From Nitriliruptoraceae bacterium (GTDB lineage Bacteria; Actinomycetota; Nitriliruptoria; Nitriliruptorales; Nitriliruptoraceae): a stretch of DNA of 9,129 nucleotides. The notes below the pieces were generated by a model that was not told the DNA's origin, searched no databases, and worked only from the letters and a program-made list of their open reading frames with translations. Both the position numbers and the translations under genes were made by a program. This document shows, in pieces, positions 6,609 through 9,129 of the stretch; positions within the stretch are counted from its first letter, which is position 1, and every line of letters starts with the position of its first letter. Location of the stretch: positions 1 through 9,129 of the forward strand of contig SLDB01000231.1 in the NCBI GenBank assembly GCA_007125475.1. The letters are read 5' to 3'.

Positions 6609-6880
6609 GGTGTGCGAAATCTGTCGTCGGGGTCGGGGGTGCTCGGGGCGGATCGCCGGGGCTGATGGGACCGCTGTCCGAACACCGGATGTGGCGCGGA
6701 GGAACCGAGATCCTCGACGCACCGTGAAGGATCCGGTCGCGGTCACGGCGGACACGGCCGGCCCGCCTGCAGGTGCGGCGAGCCTCGACGAACGCGGTCG
6801 GTCCGCCCTGGCGCTCCCGGCCAGGTTGGAGGTCGCACCGTCGCGGTGACGGCGGCGACGCCGGGCGTGGCCGAGGGCGA

Positions 6881-6940
6881 TCGTCGCGTGTGTGGTCGTG
6901 GTGTGCGGTCGTGGCTTGCGGTCATGGTTCGCGGTGGCGT
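6881..6940 (-). repeat. T-poor, C-rich degenerate repeat tract in the ABC operon leader
   Basis: Counted on the minus strand: 60 bases with 28 C, 19 A, 12 G and 1 T. On the plus strand a 12-13-base unit around TGCGGTCGTGG recurs about four times with substitutions (6889-6938). The composition and words (CCACGACC, CGCACACC) resemble the 1981-2180 block, and again the C-rich strand is the one facing the downstream gene. A Rho-utilisation-like leader is possible. Confidence 0.5.
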
Positions 6941-7048
6941 CAGGCACCGGGCACAGACGGTACGTCCCGCCTCCGACGGGTTCCGACGGCAGCAGGGAAA
7001 CCGTGCGAACCCGGGCTCCCCCGCCGGCCGTCGACCCACCGCGTGGAT

Positions 7049-7137
7049 ACGCCGTTTACGTCGCCGCGGGATCACGCCGTCCAGGACGCCGCGGGATCAC
7101 GCCGTCCACGTCGCCGCGGGATCACCCGATCCGGATC
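7049..7137. repeat. 25-bp tandem repeat (3 copies plus a partial) behind the DsrE gene
   Basis: Copies at 7049-7073, 7074-7098 and 7099-7123, each opening ACGCCGT and closing CGCCGCGGGATC with a few central substitutions, then a 14-base partial copy (7124-7137) that runs into the DsrE stop codon. There are no spacers, so it is not a CRISPR. On the minus strand every unit starts GTGATCC, the same word as at the gene's end. The unit length is not a multiple of three, which argues against coding. Confidence 0.85.
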
Positions 7138-7159
7138 ACAGCGTGATGACGTGATCCGG
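7131..7159 (-). terminator. Perfect hairpin spanning the DsrE stop codon
   Basis: CCGGATCAC (7131-7139) and GTGATCCGG (7151-7159) are perfect 9-bp inverted arms around an 11-nt loop. The structure includes the last codons and the TGA (7138-7136) of the DsrE gene. There is no T-run after it. It could be a terminator or a 3'-end stabiliser. The GGATCAC arm recurs in the adjoining 25-bp repeats, so alternative pairings exist. Confidence 0.45.
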
Positions 7160-7507
7160 CGGGTTGCCGGCGAGCGCCGCGTAGAGATCCGGAAAGCACC
7201 CGACCGTCACCCCGTCGACGACGTCCTTGACCACCACGCCGCCGGAGTCCGGATCGCCGGTCGCCAGCCCCCGTTCGACGGCGCAGCGATCGCACATCAT
7301 CAGCAACATGCCGTGCTGTCTCGCGAACTCCCCGAGCCGCTCCCCGATGGGGTCAGAAGCCCGGAGGACGTAGTTGTTGTCATCGAAGAAGAACATCCCG
7401 ACGACCTCGGCGCCGTGCCGGTCCTCCTCGAGTTGCGGCAGGATCATCTGAGCGATCTTGTAACTGGAGTTGCGTCCAGCCGTGGCGAATACGTACGCGA
7501 TCTTCAC
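7136..7507 (-). CDS. DsrE-family protein with CxxC, resembling SaoD
   Basis: Small cytoplasmic protein (123 residues) of the DsrE/TusD-like fold, a family used in sulfur relay through a reactive cysteine. Seen: opening strand MKIAYVFATAG, then MILPQLEE, EVVGMFFFDDNNYVL, IGERL, LLMMCDRCAVERGL (CxxC: Cys72, Cys75) and VGCFPDLYAAL (Cys104). Start GTG 7507 follows GGAG with a 5-nt spacer. From memory this pattern matches the DsrE-related family named SaoD, found with SaoA/B/P ABC transporters in organometal-associated loci; I could not search to confirm. It lies 113 bp behind the MFS gene and 538 bp ahead of the ABC operon, same strand. Likely role: thiol carrier or metal-binding partner for what the importer brings in. 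A plain sulfurtransferase is the alternative. Confidence 0.85.
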   Translation of the reverse strand: MKIAYVFATAGRNSSYKIAQMILPQLEEDRHGAEVVGMFFFDDNNYVLRASDPIGERLGEFARQHGMLLMMCDRCAVERGLATGDPDSGGVVVKDVVDGVTVGCFPDLYAALAGNPPDHVITL

Positions 7508-7537
7508 CAGAACTCCATTCGCGGCGCATCCATCGGG

Positions 7538-7555
7538 GGTGGTCGTCCTACCACC
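7538..7555 (-). other. Small hairpin in the MFS-DsrE gap
   Basis: GGTGGT-CGTCCT-ACCACC, a perfect 6-bp stem with a 6-nt loop, about 30 bases before the DsrE start on the minus strand. It could be an intercistronic attenuator or processing element. No T-run; may be chance. Confidence 0.25.
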
Positions 7556-7576
7556 GGGGGCAAGCAGCCGCGAGTC

Positions 7577-7624
7577 GCAGCGGCGCCGTCACGCAGCGGC
7601 GCGGTCACGCAGCAGCGCCGTCAC
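7577..7624. repeat. 16-bp tandem repeat beginning at the MFS stop codon
   Basis: Three contiguous 16-base copies (7577-7592, 7593-7608, 7609-7624), consensus GCAGCGGCGCCGTCAC, each with at most one substitution, plus a decayed copy at 7564-7576. On the minus strand each unit begins GTGAC; the first TGA (7623-7621) is the MFS stop, and the next two fall 16 and 32 bases on, so all three frames are closed. Confidence 0.85.
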
Positions 7625-8883
7625 CGGGCGGCATGGTCAGCCAGTGCACGGGGGCGGGAGAGCCACGCCGCTCCGGCCACGACGACACCGACCGTGACGA
7701 ACGAGACGACCGGCGCCGTGGCGTCGGCGAGCCCGCCGTTCACCGCCGCCGCCAGTGGCCGTGAACCGACCCAGGCGACGAGCCACAACGCCATCACCCG
7801 GCCGCGCAGGTCGTCAGGGAGCCGCTCCTGCAACTGCGTGGTCAGGCTCGTCAGGGCCAACGTCATCCCGAACCCCCCGACCCCGAGGGAGGTGACGGCG
7901 AGCGCCGGCGTCGGACTCAACCCGGCGCAGGCGATCCCGGCGGCGAGGAGTCCCAGCCCGGTGGTGCCGAGCCGTGACAGGCCCAGGCGACCGCGTAACC
8001 AAGTGAGGCCGACGAACGCGATCCCGGCCCCGACGCCGAACGCCGAGGCGAGGATCCCCACCAACGTCGATCCCTGGCCGAAACCGTCGGCCACCGACGG
8101 GGTGAGGGTGATCACCGGGTCGGCGCCGACCCCGATCGCGGCGACACCCGACAGGAGGAGGAGGCTCGTACGGTCCCGCCCGAGGTAGGCCAGCCCCGCA
8201 CGTACCCGCATGTCGGCGCCCGCGCGGCTCTCCGCACGGGACTGGATCTTCAGCGGGAGAACGACCAGCGCGAACACGAGGTTGGCGGCGGCGGCGATCG
8301 CGAACGCCGAGGCGGGCCCGAACGCGGCGGCGACCAAGGCACCCACGGCCGGTCCCGCGGCGCGGGCCACCGTCGGCGGCACCGTGTTCAGCGCCACCGC
8401 CGGGGACAGCTCACCGGGTCGGACCAGCGCCGGGATCATCGCGTTCTCGGCCGGGCCGCCGATGGCGTAGCCGAGCCCGGTGACGAACGCGGTGAGCACG
8501 ATCGGCCAGGCCCCCGGGAGCCCGTCGACCCCGACCAGCCAGATCCAGGTGGCCATCGCTGCGGCCGCCGCCGTGACCAGCAACCGGCCGGCGACGAGGA
8601 GGTGACGTCGATCCGCCCGGTCGGCGATGGCACCGCTGATCGGGCCGAAGAGGAGTTGTGGCCCGAACTGGGCGACGCTGACCATCCCGACGACGAACGC
8701 CGATCCGGAGAGTTCGTACGCGAGGATCGCCGCGACGATGCTGTATATCCAGAACCCGCCGGAGGACAGCACCTTGGCGGCGAAGAACGGGCCAAAGATC
8801 GGGTCGACCAGGAGCTTCAGCGACCCACGTGGCGGCTCGTCGTCCGTGACCGGATCACGCATGGTGGTAACCGACGAGGTCAT
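7621..8883 (-). CDS. MFS exporter, MFS_3/EntS-like
   Basis: Proton-coupled inner-membrane transporter of 420 residues, a normal length for 12 helices. Seen: short cytoplasmic N-terminus; first helix from about 33 (FFAAKVLSSGGFWIYSIVAAILAYEL); motif A in loop 2-3, GAIADRADRR (84-93); long alternating hydrophobic segments; and a C-terminal half with LPDDLRGRVMALWLVAWVGSRP, the arrangement seen in the transmembrane secretion effector family (MFS_3, PF05977; EntS and relatives). These mostly export drugs, siderophores or other small molecules. Start ATG 8883 has GAGGTGA three bases upstream. A dyad lies 40 bp before the start, suggesting a dedicated regulator encoded elsewhere. It is first of the five minus-strand genes. 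In the SAO hypothesis it would fill the efflux role, but nothing in the protein specifies the substrate. Confidence 0.92.
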   Translation of the reverse strand: MTSSVTTMRDPVTDDEPPRGSLKLLVDPIFGPFFAAKVLSSGGFWIYSIVAAILAYELSGSAFVVGMVSVAQFGPQLLFGPISGAIADRADRRHLLVAGRLLVTAAAAAMATWIWLVGVDGLPGAWPIVLTAFVTGLGYAIGGPAENAMIPALVRPGELSPAVALNTVPPTVARAAGPAVGALVAAAFGPASAFAIAAAANLVFALVVLPLKIQSRAESRAGADMRVRAGLAYLGRDRTSLLLLSGVAAIGVGADPVITLTPSVADGFGQGSTLVGILASAFGVGAGIAFVGLTWLRGRLGLSRLGTTGLGLLAAGIACAGLSPTPALAVTSLGVGGFGMTLALTSLTTQLQERLPDDLRGRVMALWLVAWVGSRPLAAAVNGGLADATAPVVSFVTVGVVVAGAAWLSRPRALADHAAR

Positions 8884-8922
8884 CGGTCACCTCGACCATG
8901 GCCGGCCGTGGCAGTTTGGTCT

Positions 8923-8951
8923 CCATACATGTGCGTCTACCACACAGATGG
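8923..8951. promoter_or_regulatory. Operator-like imperfect dyad upstream of the MFS gene
   Basis: CCATACATGTG and CACACAGATGG form inverted 11-bp half-sites (8 of 11 matching) around a 7-nt centre, with ACATGT palindromic at 8928-8933. The nearer half-site ends 40 bp before the MFS start, in an AT-richer patch than its surroundings. The geometry suits a dimeric repressor of the TetR or MarR kind. No regulator gene is in the window and no clear -10/-35 was found. Confidence 0.4.
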
Positions 8952-9024
8952 TCCGCGAGCGAACCACGCCACCGATCCCGGCGCCACGCGCTCGACGACT
9001 GCCGCGGATCGCGGGCGCGCACAG

Positions 9025-9106
9025 CGACTCCCGCGCGCCCGACGACTCCCGGGCGCCCGACGACTCCCGGGCGCGCACGGCGACTCCCGCGCGCGCGACG
9101 ACCGCC
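9025..9106. repeat. 18-20-bp tandem repeat near the right edge
   Basis: Four units starting CGACTCCC at 9025, 9043, 9061 and 9081 (lengths 18, 18, 20, 18), then a degraded CGACCGCC at 9099. Unit two reads CGACTCCCGGGCGCCCGA and is itself rich in GC palindromes (CCCGGG, GGCGCC). A minus-strand frame through it gives a repeated GARESS peptide, which I take as incidental because one unit is 20 bp. Confidence 0.75.
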
Positions 9107-9129
9107 GACCGCGTCGGGTTACTGCCGCA

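Larger units (their letters stand above)
6598..7048 (-). other. Long leader/intergenic stretch before the ABC operon, no gene seen
   Basis: About 450 bases with no convincing ORF in either direction; the open frames are Arg/Pro-rich shadow text. Contents: the SD at 6603-6608; a possible hairpin CCTGGC-GCTCCCG-GCCAGG (6807-6825); and an A-free, G/T-rich tract on the plus strand at 6881-6940. I looked for a TPP-type riboswitch because NMT1-like binding proteins can serve thiamine-precursor uptake, and did not see its conserved boxes. No promoter stands out. Confidence 0.5.

Noticed and set aside
6598..7048. TPP riboswitch before the NMT1-like binding protein
   Set aside because: The conserved CTGAGA-type and pyrophosphate-helix boxes were not found on the minus strand.
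7049..7137. CRISPR array
   Set aside because: Units are contiguous with no spacers and no cas genes are present.
5518..7507. Selenoprotein genes (in-frame TGA as selenocysteine)
   Set aside because: The binding protein and DsrE protein read through without internal TGA and have Cys at the candidate sites.
6773..8188. 471-codon plus-strand open frame
   Set aside because: It runs across two well-supported minus-strand genes and the tandem repeats; the text is Arg/Pro/Thr/Ser-rich with no domain, a typical high-GC shadow.
8887..9078. 63-codon minus-strand ORF with repeated GARESS
   Set aside because: Produced by the 18-bp repeat; one unit is 20 bp, no SD, and no protein-like character outside the repeat.

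Overview
The window is very GC-rich (about 70% by eye) with strong G/C preference at third codon positions. It carries a DUF222/13E12-type HNH protein and a perfect actinobacterial LexA box, so the source is almost certainly an actinomycetote. The acidic secreted proteins and gene mix would fit a deep-branching class (Acidimicrobiia or Nitriliruptoria), but that is a guess.

Left part (1-2264). A DUF222 HNH protein gene on the minus strand runs off the left edge. About 140 bp before its best start lies a perfect SOS operator (1895-1910), exactly filling the spacer of a plausible promoter that points at it. The next stretch is a 200-base block with only three T and a C excess on the plus strand. 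It leads up to a small plus-strand membrane-protein gene (2265-2780) preceded by a 7-codon leader ORF with an ATGA overlap. A secreted SGNH/GDSL esterase lipoprotein gene (2891-3706) follows on the plus strand.

Right part (3861-8883). Five genes all lie on the minus strand. In transcription order they are: an MFS exporter, a DsrE-family protein with a CxxC and a third Cys, then a tightly coupled ABC importer (substrate-binding lipoprotein, ATPase, permease; junctions TGATG and ATGA). The binding protein has exactly two cysteines in its mature ligand-binding domain (CGQLLC), in the segment where NMT1-type proteins usually contact ligand. An ABC importer, a Cys-bearing DsrE protein and an exporter together resemble, from memory, the loci described as selenocysteine-assisted organometal (SAO) systems, here in an all-cysteine form. 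Uptake and handling of a thiophilic metal or organometal, or of a sulfur compound, is the most interesting hypothesis in the window.

Non-coding structure is unusually rich. Short tandem arrays (12, 16 and 25 bp units) begin at or just behind the stop codons of three minus-strand genes, and each unit carries another TGA. A fourth array (18-20 bp) lies near the right edge. A second T-poor, C-rich tract lies in the leader of the ABC operon, mirroring the one before the membrane-protein gene.
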